A DNA stretch of 64,000 nt, taken from Pyricularia pennisetigena (taxonomy: Eukaryota > Ascomycota > Sordariomycetes > Magnaporthales > Pyriculariaceae). Shown one piece after another: positions 1 through 10,330 of this stretch. Position 1 is the stretch's first letter; each line of letters starts with the position of its first letter. The position numbers and the translations under genes are program-made. Location: NCBI RefSeq assembly GCF_004337985.1, contig NW_021940918.1:3003864-3067863 (forward strand). The letters are read 5' to 3'. The notes below the pieces were generated by a model. The model worked only from the letters and a program-made list of their open reading frames with translations, made no database searches and was not told where the DNA came from.

Positions 1-63
1 TGATAATGTGTCAGCAGGAAGACCCAATTGCATCGTCCGGAAGGCCCAAGTTGTTCCACATAC

Positions 64-570
64 CTGCGCTCCATTGACGGCCGTTTGATCCATTCCTTGC
101 ACGATGGCACTTCCTGCACACAGGGAACAAAGAAAGTATAGCATGAACGGCTGGTGCCATCTGTTCTTGACCTCCTTGCGAAGGGTTTCCTTCTCCTGTT
201 CAGTGATGAGGTCTAGTTGCTCAAATCCCGTCTCGTTGTTTTGCACCTTGGCGAGCATGGCGCCTTTTCTAAAGGCATCACGGTGCTCAGTTAAGCCCTT
301 CTCCTCGACAAAGCGGTCTGCGTCGGCAATGATCTGAGCGTCTGTCAATCCAGCCAAGGGGTTCTTGAGCAAGGCCCCAACTGTCGCCTTCTGCTGACCC
401 GCGATCTGGTTGGAGATGACACCGCCCTGCCCGGAAACGGCTCCGCTTTTCTCGGTGTTGTTGTAAGTAGCAGCTGTACTGCCACTGCTGGACCTTCTTG
501 GGCCAGAGGAGTCAATGCCGCTGACTTCTGGAGGCATGGGGGCCTCATCATCCACTCTCGGAGGCGGCAT
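64..570 (-). CDS. MFS sugar transporter, first exon only (partial)
   Basis: This is the amino-terminal exon of a sugar/H+ symporter of the major facilitator superfamily, and the rest lies beyond the left edge. The ATG at 570 opens 169 codons up to a donor (GTATGTGG) that starts at 63. The first ~140 residues are a hydrophilic cytosolic tail with the stretch KNPLAGLTDAQIIADADRFV, seen in a fungal sugar-transporter subfamily. The first membrane helix then begins (FMLYFLCSLCAGSAIVQGMD), followed by the family motif GMDQTAVNGAQ at the exon end. The long tail and Asp-Gln-Thr-Ala-Val-Asn-Gly motif are what I know from fungal hexose/polyol transporter-like proteins. The substrate cannot be told from this exon. 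The exon is intact, so the gene is probably functional. Confidence 0.7.
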
Positions 571-3238
571 AATGTGTGTTTGGTGCTTAAAAGATCTTGT
601 CGCCTTTTTGTTAAATATGATATGGTGCAAAAACCTTTGCTAAAGGCCAGAAAAGGTCAAAGGGGATTTTCCTATGACCCTAGGGGTGTCGATATGGAAG
701 AGGGATGCAAGACAGCAGATCAAATATTGGCATGTCCGCCAACCTGGGGAAGGGGAATGGCGATATTTGAAGAATCTGGTTCTTCCCCAGAACCCCGGAT
801 CTCTCTCTCCACATTTGGAAGGCCCGATTATTTCTTCAGGTCACACGAGTAGGTCCAAGAGGAGGCCACAATACGCCAAGCTGGGCCAAGAGTTATGATG
901 CTGTTCGCGCCAGTCCGTTGGACAGGCTGGAGTGGGCACCGGCAAGGTCGGGCATACGCCGAGAAATGACATTTGGTGTTTTGGGAAAGCACTGTGCGTG
1001 GGTCACAAGTCATGGTCCAGTATGTTCCAGACCGACACAATACTGAGAATCATCAAATACCTAGGTACTAGGTAGGCATGGTTTGCATGGGCGATGGAGA
1101 CGATTTTTGCTTCTCCAGAAGCCGGCTGTTCCTGAGCAAGCATAGTCAAAGCCTCGCAAAGAGTATACATGGACACCTTTGATTTGATGAATGAACGGGC
1201 GGATTAGATGGCCTTTCATGGTGGGCAGACAAGTACCTCCCGAGTGGACGGGGAGACAAAAAGCCCAAGATCTTACCAAGCTCGCACCAAGGGCTTGTCC
1301 TTTCAGGGCCGACAGAGGCAAGAAAAAGAAATAAGTGCCGTGGTGACGATCGAAAGGCCAGAAACCCTGAGAGGACCCTTCATTCCTGGTTTCTCGTGGT
1401 TTCTGACTTTCCGTTGCTGACACAGGAGAATGACGCCGGTCTCTTGGCACCCCTTAGCAAAGCATGTGGTTGCTTACGACTGTCGATGTTGGGCTCAGTG
1501 GGAACAAAGTGCGCGAAAAAATTCAAGAACGGTCATGATGGACGACAGCCGTGACAGCTTATAGGACCAACAAACGTCATTCTCAGCCTTGAGGCGTGGG
1601 CGGCAAGCGGAGTCACAGTGCCGGTACCCGCCCGGTTGCGGTGGACACTCGGGATAGCGGCGACATTATGGGTTGGGTCCCCGGGGTCTGTAATGCGCGG
1701 CGATGGGGCGGTTGGGCTTGGTTTGTATAAAGATCGCCACACGTGCAGATTGAATCCTTCCATGGTAGCAAATGGCATGTCGATGCTGTCAACTTGCCTC
1801 TTATCGTCTCACCCAGGCCGACAGCCCGATAATTAACGGGCGGTCGGACTGGAAAAAGCCCAGCGATTGAGAGGAAGTTCACGAATGTTGGTAGAATTTG
1901 CTTGGCGGTTGCCAGTCTCACGGGGGTTAAAATTTGCAGAACCATAAACTCTGGTATTCTCGGGCATGCTCCATGACGTCACAGCAGCTGCTAAGAAGGC
2001 TGCATTCGCGGTGACTTGCTCTCGCCTTTCTTTTTTCCCTTTTGGTTTTGTGTCCGTCATTTTCTCTTGCAGCACAAACAATTTCACAGTCCAAATATTA
2101 CACCCAGACAATCCATGTGGTTGATCAATTCGTGTCTAAAGCAAGCCAGGCATGGCGCAATGATATCTTCCGCGCAAATAGGAAAAAAAAAAAAAAAAAA
2201 CACAATCTCACCTGGAAGCCTCGTGGTATTTACTTGCCTCTGCGTTCTAGATGAGATAGTCTGAGCTTTTATTGGTATTTCTTGATTGACATCCAGGAAC
2301 TGAATCTATGGCAAAAGCCATTCTGTGACCTGGCACCATCCTCACATCACAAACCACAAAAGGCTGCAACCATTAATATGCGTTAGAGGAGCAAACAAGT
2401 GCGATCGGCACCCCGGTCCAACCCCGAGATCCCATACGTTCCTGGAGAAATAAACGGCGGGGTGGGTAGGATATGACCTTTACTGCTAGTACCTGGAATT
2501 GGATACACCCTACGCGCCCATTCCGTCAATTTCATTATGCAAACCCTTTCAGAAAAGTGGTCCTGCATACGAGACATGGAATGGAGAGCTGAAATCCCCA
2601 GACTACCACTGGATCAGGGTCCGGAGGGAACAACAATCTTCCCCAGAGCCCTAATCTAGACCGTCGCAACATGTCTTGGCCAAACGAATCTTGATGATTG
2701 TCTTGCGATCATCACCACGGATCAGCGCGCTGTCTTAGACAGCCTCATTCTTCAGCGGCCGCCCGTCTGCTAAAACATGGGATTTGGATGGACAAATCCC
2801 TATGATTTCGCCGAGTCCTTTGACGAAATCGGGAAAAAGTAGAGAGATGAATTAAATTTGCTTCACAGCCACAGAGCAAAGACAAAAGTGGGATTGCCGC
2901 AAAGTAATAGAAAATGACTTGGAGTACGCACTCTCTTTCTTGATTCGACTGGTCATTCTTAGCCATAGCAACGGCCTATAAACGAGTACGAAGTCTTCAT
3001 TATTTAAATCAAGGCCGTCACCAGACGGATGGTAATAGCGTAAATTTAATGCATTTTGGGCTGCAGTTGTGATCACGTCTCTGCTGGCTGGAATAATCCG
3101 TGTCGGCAGCAACCACATCGAGATTTCTGAGAATCTTGTACCAGGTCTGTGCCAGCATATCCCATCGCCGCCGTGATCCAGCCAGCATCTTCCACCATCT
3201 TTCGCCAACGGCGGGAGCAAATATAGCCAAGCCACGTT
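571..3238. other. Intergenic, 2.7 kb, promoters of the flanking genes
   Basis: No coding region is supported on either strand. The stretch is the shared upstream region of the divergent sugar transporter (-) and hydrophobin (+). It holds an A18 run at 2183-2200 and otherwise unremarkable sequence. Short open frames here lack codon bias and splice context. Confidence 0.5.
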
Positions 3239-3812
3239 ATGCATACCGTTCACCTGGTCCTTTTCCTGACCGCGGCCATTGGTCCCGCTGCTAGCCCTCA
3301 ATCTGGCGTGGTGTCGGCAATACCATCGATCGGGATCTCTACCTTGACCAACAACACCAAACTCGAATCTGTCCGTCTTCTTCCGCCAGAACTCACGCGG
3401 GAAACACGACCGTCAGCCGAGTGCCTCGACGTCAACGGCGGTGAGCTACAGTGCTGCCGGACTTTGCAATCAGGAGACCAAGAGTTGGTACGATGGCTTG
3501 CCAAGACGTACGAATACAACATGACGCCTGACGTTGTCAACGGCTTGAACTGTAGGTTTGTCCATATGTTCTTGAGAGGGGCATCAAGTGTGCAGAGCTG
3601 ACCATAGCTGGTTGGGCGTGCTCCAGGCGATGGAGAGGTTGAAAGCTGCACTGGAGTCAAGATGTGTTGTCGAATTACCAAGTTGGTGAGTTTTTATCAA
3701 GTGCTTCCATCATGAGACAAACGCATGCCAAGAGATAATGCTGATACAAATCCACCGATAGTCTCCCTTGCTGTCGCTGTGGTGCGAGCCTCCCAATGAC
3801 AAGACGCCATAG
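3239..3812 (+). CDS. Hydrophobin, three exons, about 140 aa
   Basis: This is a small secreted amphipathic protein that would coat hyphae or spores at air-water interfaces. Exons are 3239-3551, 3627-3685 and 3762-3812. Intron 1 runs from GTAGGT to CTCCAG with a CTGAC branch site. Intron 2 runs from GTGAGT to CGATAG with a CTGAT branch site. Both joins keep frame. The protein starts with a signal-peptide-like segment (MHTVHLVLFLTAAIGPAA). The spliced reading then gives all eight hydrophobin cysteines: C1-X9-CC-X31-C4-X6-C5-X5-CC-X12-C8, including GLNC, ESCTGVKMCC and LWC. The C3-C4 gap of 31 suits class I, while the nine residues between C1 and C2 are at the class II end. No single frame shows this gene; it appears only after splicing. 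The last exon (17 codons with stop) is the weakest part. Confidence 0.68.
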
Positions 3813-4129
3813 TATGCTGCTGGTTAATGTAAATGGAAAGGCGGAAATTAGAGGCAGAAGAGAAAGAAAGCAAAGAAACTAATGGCAGATGTTCGAAGTA
3901 GAGCGTTTCTCCTTCTAGATAGTCTTTCCCATCTCTATTTTGCCAATGCATAATGTAATAGTACAAATTGAACGGGCCGACCGTATCCCCAATCAGCTCA
4001 ACGGCCCCTGAAGTAGATGCGATGCCCACCGAACCGACTCCTAACACAACAATATATGCTTTATGATGGTACATCATATGAAAACAAGAAAAGAAGGGAA
4101 ACATGTGCAATGTTGTAAATGCTAATACA
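3813..4129. other. Convergent 3' region between hydrophobin and COQ1
   Basis: About 317 bp between two convergent stop codons. It should hold both 3' UTRs. I see no gene and no clear structured element. Confidence 0.5.
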
Positions 4130-5560
4130 TTACTTCTTGCGCTTCAAAGTTTTGGCGGCCATTTCAATCAGGCCGTCCTTGGCTTCGGAATCAGGAAAAT
4201 GGCTGATGGCCTCGATGGCCTGCTCGGAATATGTCTGGGCAAGAGCACGGGTTTGCTCGATGCCATCACTTGCTAGGACAATCTCGCGTGCCTAATCATT
4301 GTGAGTCAGTAAAGTAATTAAGCACGGTTTGTATTGAGCGATAATTTTCGGAATACTCACCCTTGTCACATCACCCTCCTGAGAAAATTTGCGCCCAACC
4401 AGCTCACCGAGCTCCGGGTGATCCTTCCAAGCAAACAACAATGGAGCAGTCGCCAGACCAAGTTCCAAATCTGCGCCGGCCGGCTTGCCCAAATCGACCG
4501 CAGACACCGTGTAATCCAGCATGTCATCCACCAGCTGGAAAGCCAAGCCGAGGTTTTTACCAAACGCGTATGCGGCGTCGACAGTTTGCGCATCTGCGCC
4601 ACCCAGCAAAGCCGACGCACGACAGCTCTTGCTAATGAGTGAGGCCGTCTTGAGGTACGTCTTTTGCAGGTAGTACGTCAGTGCATCCTCGCTCCAGACC
4701 GGCCTCGACTCATCCCGCGACGTGTTCTTCAGTTGCATGAACTCTCCCTCGACGAGGTTTGCAATGACGGTGGCCAGGAGCTCTGTCACTTCGGCATCGC
4801 GCAGCCGTGCCAGCGCAACCGATGCCCTCCCGAGCAGGAAATCTCCTCCCAGGACTGCCATTTTGTTACCAAACTCGAGATTGGCAGATGGTGACCCACG
4901 TCTGGACTCGGAGTGATCAATGACATCGTCGTGCAGCAGTGAGGCGGTATGTATCAGCTCCGTGATCTCTGCTAGCCGTCTTTGCGACGGTAGGATGTCG
5001 GGGTCTGAGTGGGAGGACATGTCGGATTGGTTGTCAAGCGCTTGAATGGAGGAAGATGGGTTCGCGTCGCCGAGCACTCCAATTGGTGATATTGAGGTGT
5101 CGATGCCGGCGGCAGACTGGATGTATTGTTGCCTGGGTGCTTTCGGGCAGAGAGATGTAGCTCTTGACATGAGGAGCACGATTAGGGGGCGGACGTGCTT
5201 GCCCTCAGCCTGGGTATAGTATTTCGCGACTCGGTCAAGTGATGGGTGTCCGGATCCAAGAAGCTTTCGTATGTTGCCGGTCAGAAACTTCATTTCCTTG
5301 GCAACGATGCGTAAAGGATCGATCCCCAGGTCGGTTTTTGTGGCTCTGCTGATGGCGTTGGTGACGACGTTGCCGGCCACCGAGACGGCGGCGGCCCATG
5401 CTGAAGATCTCCTCCTTGATGAGTGGTATGCAGATATTGATTGCGGCAGTAACGGCGACCTTGCTGCCGCCACTGTCCTTGCGCACTCCGAACATGTCGG
5501 CGTCCACCTGCGAGTTGAGGTGGTTGTGCTTCGGAAAATCGAAGCTCCCGATCGCAACAT
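4130..5560 (-). CDS. COQ1: Mitochondrial polyprenyl diphosphate synthase (ubiquinone side chain)
   Basis: This trans-prenyltransferase builds the polyprenyl tail of ubiquinone in mitochondria. Exons are 4361-5560 and 4130-4291, joined in phase 0 across a 69-nt intron (GTGAGT, branch ACTGAC, acceptor GATTAG), giving 453 residues. The ATG at 5560 is the first true ATG in frame. The first ~70 residues are rich in Arg, Ser and Ala with few acids, as in a mitochondrial presequence. The two aspartate-rich substrate motifs are present: LLHDDVIDHSESRRG (first DDxxD) and LVDDMLDY (second). GKHVRPL and GGDFLLGRA also match the family. The second exon restores the usual carboxyl end (AKDGLIEMAAKTLKRKK). 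A Ser-rich insert (about 140-190) lies before the first Asp motif. It is divergent with the VMA12-like gene. Confidence 0.93.
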
Positions 5561-6007
5561 GGCGCGTCGGATGGAGGACAACAGGAAGACAATTGACTTG
5601 AAAAGAACAGAAAATTTGGGAGTAAATCAAGAAGTACTTTTATACGGGAGAATCGTCAGGAAATGAAGGGATTGTTGGTCGTCATGTGCCAAAAAGAGCG
5701 TTGAGCCGCTACACCCAGCCGTACTGGCGTCTCCTTGAAATTTCCAGATCGAATTTACTGTGCTGATGTTTTTTTTTCTCAAGCAGAATGCGGCTGCAAG
5801 TCCGAACTCTCCCGCCCAACCGCATTGCAGGGTCCATTATTTCCCCCAATTGGTGGCTGATAGCCCCACCATGGCGCAGTTTACCTAAACCTCATCCTTG
5901 TCTGGCTAACTCAATCTGTCATGGCAATCGGTAACGAAATGTCCCAATGCATTGAAGCTTCACGAAACCCATTACAGTAGGCGCTGACTGGTGAACAAGC
6001 CTGCACG
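5561..6007. promoter_or_regulatory. Bidirectional promoter region COQ1 / VMA12-like
   Basis: 447 bp separate the two divergent start codons, so both promoters must lie here. No TATA box stands out. A T-rich patch is at about 5768-5777. Nothing more specific can be supported. Confidence 0.45.
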
Positions 6008-6907
6008 ATGGTACTGCTTACAATAACGCCCCAGATATCCGATGCGATACAGGCCTGGAAAACCGCACAATCCGACGACACCCTGCGATCCGATGATGAA
6101 GAACCCAACCTGGATGGCGCCGAAGTGGGAAAGCCCATCACGCACGCCCAGGTCATCGACCTACGCAACAAATTGAAAAGTAAAGGGAACACGGAGTACA
6201 CATTGGAGAAGCTCCTGGTCGGATCGCGAGTCTACTTGCCGCCTCCGCCGCCTAAGCCCGAGCCCGTAAGCGTGCCATGTTCCCGACATGTTCCGGGAGA
6301 CTCCGAACATAGACTAACGAGCAGCTGTCTTACTCTGAAGTCGGACGAATATAAGGCCTTGATGGCACGACTTCGACGGGAAGAAGAGGAACGCGCGTAT
6401 GAGCGCATGATCAACCCGCCAGCTCCAACCGAGACCTTCAGCAAGCAGTTTCCAGGCGCCCGCTCTTTTGCCGCCGTCAATCAACCCCACAACAAAGCGG
6501 ACTTGGGTGACGATGCCGAAGATGTGACCTACAACGACGTGCACCGGCAGCTCATGCTCTTACTCAACTTTCTGGTCAGCATCATTGGGGTAGGGGCGAC
6601 GCTGTGGGTGCTGGCGCGCTGGTGGAGCACTCCCGCGCGGCTGTTCCTCACCATGGGCGGGAGCTTCCTCGTGGGTGTCGCCGAGGTCGGCGTGTATTAC
6701 TTTTACATATGGCACCTGACAGATGCGAGCAAAAAGGACAAGAAGTTCAAGGAGCAAAAAGAGGTAGTGCAGACTTGGGTTGTTGAAGGTCAGAACGCCA
6801 GTGAGCCCGTAATTGTTGGTGAGCGCAAAGGACGGGTCGACCGTTTATCGGAAGATTTCGGAGGTGCACGGCGAAGGAAGAAAAGCCCCACAAGACAGAA
6901 AACATGA
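6008..6907 (+). CDS. VMA12: VMA12/VPH2-like V-ATPase assembly factor of the ER
   Basis: Vma12-family proteins sit in the ER membrane and help assemble the V0 sector of the vacuolar ATPase. The reading frame is open for 299 codons, but 6267-6341 is most likely a 75-nt intron: donor GTAAGC, branch AGACTAAC, acceptor CTGAAG. Removing it keeps frame and joins PKPEP to SDEYKALMARLRREEEER, which reads much more like the family than the Cys-rich intron translation. That leaves about 274 residues. Two adjacent membrane helices follow (LMLLLNFLVSIIGVGATLWV and LFLTMGGSFLVGVAEVGVYY), then a charged cytosolic tail ending in ARRRKKSPTRQKT. This layout of a charged amino half, two helices and a basic tail is that of Vma12. 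The acceptor AAG is less common, so the intron is likely but not certain. Confidence 0.75.
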   Translation: MVLLTITPQISDAIQAWKTAQSDDTLRSDDEEPNLDGAEVGKPITHAQVIDLRNKLKSKGNTEYTLEKLLVGSRVYLPPPPPKPEPVSVPCSRHVPGDSEHRLTSSCLTLKSDEYKALMARLRREEEERAYERMINPPAPTETFSKQFPGARSFAAVNQPHNKADLGDDAEDVTYNDVHRQLMLLLNFLVSIIGVGATLWVLARWWSTPARLFLTMGGSFLVGVAEVGVYYFYIWHLTDASKKDKKFKEQKEVVQTWVVEGQNASEPVIVGERKGRVDRLSEDFGGARRRKKSPTRQKT

Positions 6908-7351
6908 TAATACACAGCCTTTCTGTTTTATCGCATTCGAATTCTCGACAATTTCTTCGGGGAGCGTATCACGTGTTTGCGCGCTTCGACGTGATCCAAT
7001 GACGCACGGTGCTCCACTCAAACACGGATCGCGACTCCGCCCACGCGCCATAAACATTCACGCGTTAAGCTGTGGTTCGCTGTGGGGCACATCCAGGATG
7101 GCGCTCTACCTGCCGTAACATTTGCTACCTTTGCAATCAGATCCATTTTAAACGACACTTGAGTTCAACTGTATGAAAGAGCTGTGGCTCACTTGGCAGG
7201 ACAAAAAAAAAAAAAAAAACCAACCATTTTCTTGGGATTTGCAAACAGGCTAATATCGTCGTTTTTCGCACTTCTATCAGCGGCGCGCGCACCTGTCGTG
7301 AGCGAAGCCTGAGACGCGCCTTTCATCCTTGGTTGGATTTTATATCTCAGA
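6908..7351. other. Intergenic, 444 bp, with A17 run
   Basis: Contains the 3' region of the VMA12-like gene and the promoter of the next gene on the same strand. A17 lies at 7203-7219 and a CACGTG hexamer at about 6970. No gene seen. Confidence 0.45.
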
Positions 7352-8218
7352 ATGAACCGTAGACCCTCGATGGCTACAGAAAACGTTGCTGCCGCGGCTG
7401 AACCTTCGTTACCCCCGAGAAGGCGACCACTACGGACATATGGAAAACGAAAGGCGGGCATAGAACGCGACGCGGACAAGCCTCAGCCGAAGCGAATCCG
7501 GGCCCCGAAACCCGTACCAGCGACGGAGCCTCGAGGCCATCGAACCAGGATCGAGTCTCCGTTCGAGGATTCTTGCATCTATGTTCGCACCTCGCCAACT
7601 CCATCGCCATCCCCGTCGCCATCCCCGTCACCATCTCCATGTTCATCGCCGGCCAAAAACGCCCCAAAAACCTCTATATTACGATATTTCAAGAAAACCA
7701 CAGCCATCCCCGCCCCTCTCCCCAGTCCGACAAGATCACAAACAGCCGACGGTTCAGAGCCACCTTCATCGCCTGTGATTCCGCCTCCTCCTCCAAGACG
7801 AAGCTTGCGCGCTCCCAGACGACTTACCACTCGGCCAGAAAGGATTATGGATGCAAGGGATGAAAACCCATCCAATTCCATACATGTAACCAACAAGTCT
7901 GCTGAAGCCGCAGACGCGGATCATTTTTCTCCTGGTAATCGTCAAACGGCACTGAAGGAGGACTCCGCAAACTCAAGAAGGACAAATCCATGCGGTTGCC
8001 AATGCAAACCCTGTTTACACGAAACTAAGCCGGGCTCTAGGCGGACCATCAAGTCGCCTTCTAGCACCATCCAGATGACACTAAGTCTGTCAGCACGGAG
8101 CAGTAGTATCACACAGTGTCGGGAATGCGACATGCTCTACAACCCACTACACCCAAGCGACGTCAAAAATCACGCAAGGCACCATGCTGCATTGGCCAAG
8201 ATCAGGGCTCAAGGCTGA
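7352..8218 (+). CDS. ESCO-type zinc-finger protein with PIP-like motif, no acetyltransferase domain
   Basis: A single-exon gene of 288 residues. Near its carboxyl end is a C2H2 finger of the kind at the front of the cohesin acetyltransferases Eco1/ESCO: QCRECDMLYNPLHPSDVKNH, with the second histidine at ARHH. In the middle, after a (Ser-Pro)n repeat (about residues 82-95), is KTSILRYFKK, a PCNA-box-like motif (Ile at position 4, Tyr-Phe at 7-8, Lys instead of Gln at 1). Eco1 carries both a PIP box and this finger, followed by a GNAT acetyltransferase domain. Here the protein stops about 15 residues after the finger, and no such domain can be read downstream in any frame. The amino half is basic and disordered, and a Cys cluster (NPCGCQCKPC) lies about 50 residues before the finger. 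A DNA-replication or cohesion-linked role is inferred only. Confidence 0.7.
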   Translation: MNRRPSMATENVAAAAEPSLPPRRRPLRTYGKRKAGIERDADKPQPKRIRAPKPVPATEPRGHRTRIESPFEDSCIYVRTSPTPSPSPSPSPSPSPCSSPAKNAPKTSILRYFKKTTAIPAPLPSPTRSQTADGSEPPSSPVIPPPPPRRSLRAPRRLTTRPERIMDARDENPSNSIHVTNKSAEAADADHFSPGNRQTALKEDSANSRRTNPCGCQCKPCLHETKPGSRRTIKSPSSTIQMTLSLSARSSSITQCRECDMLYNPLHPSDVKNHARHHAALAKIRAQG

Positions 8219-8415
8219 GATGCATTTCGATCGGAGGATTGAGTGGGAGAAGTGGATGATTTTATTTTGATGGCCTTATTCGTGCCTTTTCATGGGAGCA
8301 TAGCGTGCGTATTAAGATGTTGCATTTATACCCAGTTTACATTTATGTTCTCTATACGTTTGACCAAGGCTTGCATGGACCTTTATAAGAAGGAGCAACC
8401 TAATTTGCAGGGTGT

Positions 8416-8813
8416 TCAAGGCTGGGTTTGGAATCGCTCACATGTCGAGATTGGAGGTACTGAAACGACCTGTGTTTCGTTCATATTCCCGCCCTATGAA
8501 GCGGTTAGCAACAATTTCCAAGCTCAGCAAAAGACACTCTTCCTTACCCTGAAGCTGTAGGTGAATGTCCACCCAGACCCAGCACCGCCGTGTTCGCCCT
8601 TGTTGTTAACCACCACGATTCCGGATGAGACAGCTGGGTACTTTCTCACCATCCGCCTCACGGCATCGGCGGCGGCCTGCTTGGGCGTCATGCCATTGCG
8701 CATATTCTCGAGCGCCTGGTAGCAGGGCAAGAAGCGCAGCATGATGTCGCCGTCGCCGGTTGCGCCGCAACCACCTACCTCGTCGTCTGTTCGGTGCGTG
8801 TCAGTGGTGCTAG

Positions 8814-8864
<51 letters not shown>

Positions 8865-9626
8865 AAAACACGTACCGGCGTAGCTCCCTGAGCCAACAAT
8901 TGGCCCATCGCCAACCCTACCCGGAACTTTGAAGCCAGCGCCATTAGTGGAGGTCGCCGCGGCCATAGTCCCATCCTTGGCGATGGCGATCATGGAAATA
9001 GTATCGTGCGACTCCTGCGAGTCGGCACGAGTGAGAAGCGGAGGCGGCCCGGCAGGTGCCGCATACGGCCCGCACGACGTCTTTGGGTCCGGCGTGACGT
9101 TGACGCGATAGTTTGGCTGGCAGTTGTTGTCGCGCCAGGCTCGGCACCGCTCGCGGGTGGCGTCGGTGGTCAGATCCTCCTCGCGCATGCCGTTGGACAC
9201 GGCGAACGCGGTGGCGAGGTCGCCGGCCAGCAGGCTGTGGGTGGTGCGGTCGCGGACGGCGCGGGCGGCCGACACGGCGTTCTTGATGCGGCGCAGGCCC
9301 GCCACGGCGCCGGATTTCATGGCCGCGCCGTCCATGATCATGGCGTCGAGCGTCGTCTCGCAGTTCTCGTCGGGCGAGCCGCCGAAGCCCACCGAGCCGT
9401 CGCACTGGCGCGCCTCGCACGTCGAGCACCCCACCTCGACCGCGTCCAGGGCCGCCGTGGCGGAGTCGGTCTTGCGGATGAAGTCGTACGCTGCGTCCGT
9501 GGCGGCCGTGAAGGGCCCGCCCCACGTGTTGATCACCATGGGCAGACCGGGCGAGGGCGCTGCTTGGGACAGGCCCAGTGCCGTGGCGGCCACGAGGAGT
9601 AGCTGTTGGTGCAGGCGAGAGGACAT
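8416..9626 (-). CDS. Secreted N4-(beta-N-acetylglucosaminyl)-L-asparaginase (Ntn hydrolase)
   Basis: Aspartylglucosaminidase-type enzymes cleave the GlcNAc-Asn bond of glycoasparagines after self-cleavage into two chains. Exons are 8876-9626, 8548-8786 and 8416-8493, giving 355 residues. Intron 1 (8787-8875) and intron 2 (8494-8547: GTAAGG, branch GCTAAC, acceptor CATAG) both restore frame. The ATG at 9626 gives a signal peptide (MSSRLHQQLLLVAATALGLS QA). Family marks: INTWGGPF at the start, DAVEVGCSTCE, GSVGFGGSPDENCETTLDAM, then the autoprocessing site HDTISMIAI whose Thr would be the nucleophile, and the later VGGCGATGDGD. The last exon supplies a carboxyl end (NMNETQVVSVPPIS) usual for the family. 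Intron 1 contains an uninterrupted T50 run on the coding strand, described separately. It is convergent with the ESCO-type gene. Confidence 0.9.
8814..8863. repeat. A50 homopolymer inside an intron
   Basis: Fifty consecutive A on the + strand, hence U50 in the pre-mRNA of the asparaginase gene. It fills more than half of the 89-nt first intron, between the donor GTACGTG and the acceptor ACCGAACAG. The exact length may be an assembly estimate. Confidence 0.9.
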
Positions 9627-10330
9627 GGTCACTTGCGTCAATTCGGTCGGGGAACTGAGGGCAACAATTTGACGACTTTGAACATGAGGAGGATGCTAAT
9701 TCTCAGCTCTCGACTTGGAGGATGAGAGGAGTTGCTCAATTGATATCTTGACAACACCGACCCCGCACGCGCACACCTCACTAGACTAGATTCAAGTCCA
9801 ATTCAGGCCCCAAGATAGTCGACGCAGTAAAAAAACAATCAAGTACTACGTAGTAGATAGTTGGGTAGCATGGTAGTGGAGGAATGGATTGGCGCGCGCT
9901 GCTTGATCCGGAAGGTCGAGCTGCAACCCGTCGTCTGAACCCTGTTCCTGGCTCGGTTGAATCGGTTGAATCAACACCGGCATGCCGTACCAAGAGACAA
10001 ACGCATGGGAGAAATTGGGGNNATAAAAAGATCACGTCTTAACTGAGCAACTCGGGCTGGGTGCCTCAAGCTCAACACAAATGAAACTCTTTTCTTGAGA
10101 ATTTCCATTATTGATTCTTTTGAAATATACATGTGTCACCAAGCATGCGATGCGCAATTGCTGCTAGCTTTTCCTGATGATTAATATTGCCTTTTCCTGC
10201 CTTTTTAAATTCTTCGCAAAAGCCCGATCCTCATAAAGTTGCCGCCAGATGGTCATGGTCTCGTTTCATTATGTACGGGAGTAGCCTCCCAGTCTAAAAA
10301 ACTGTCGTGCACCATACCAATAACCTCCTC
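9627..10330. other. Intergenic, 704 bp, with two undetermined bases
   Basis: Promoter of the asparaginase gene and 3' region of the next minus-strand gene. Two N lie at 10021-10022, marking an unresolved spot. No gene seen. Confidence 0.45.

Noticed and set aside
9006..9672. Long plus-strand frames (198 and 182 codons)
   Set aside because: They are antisense shadows of the GC-rich asparaginase exon on the minus strand.
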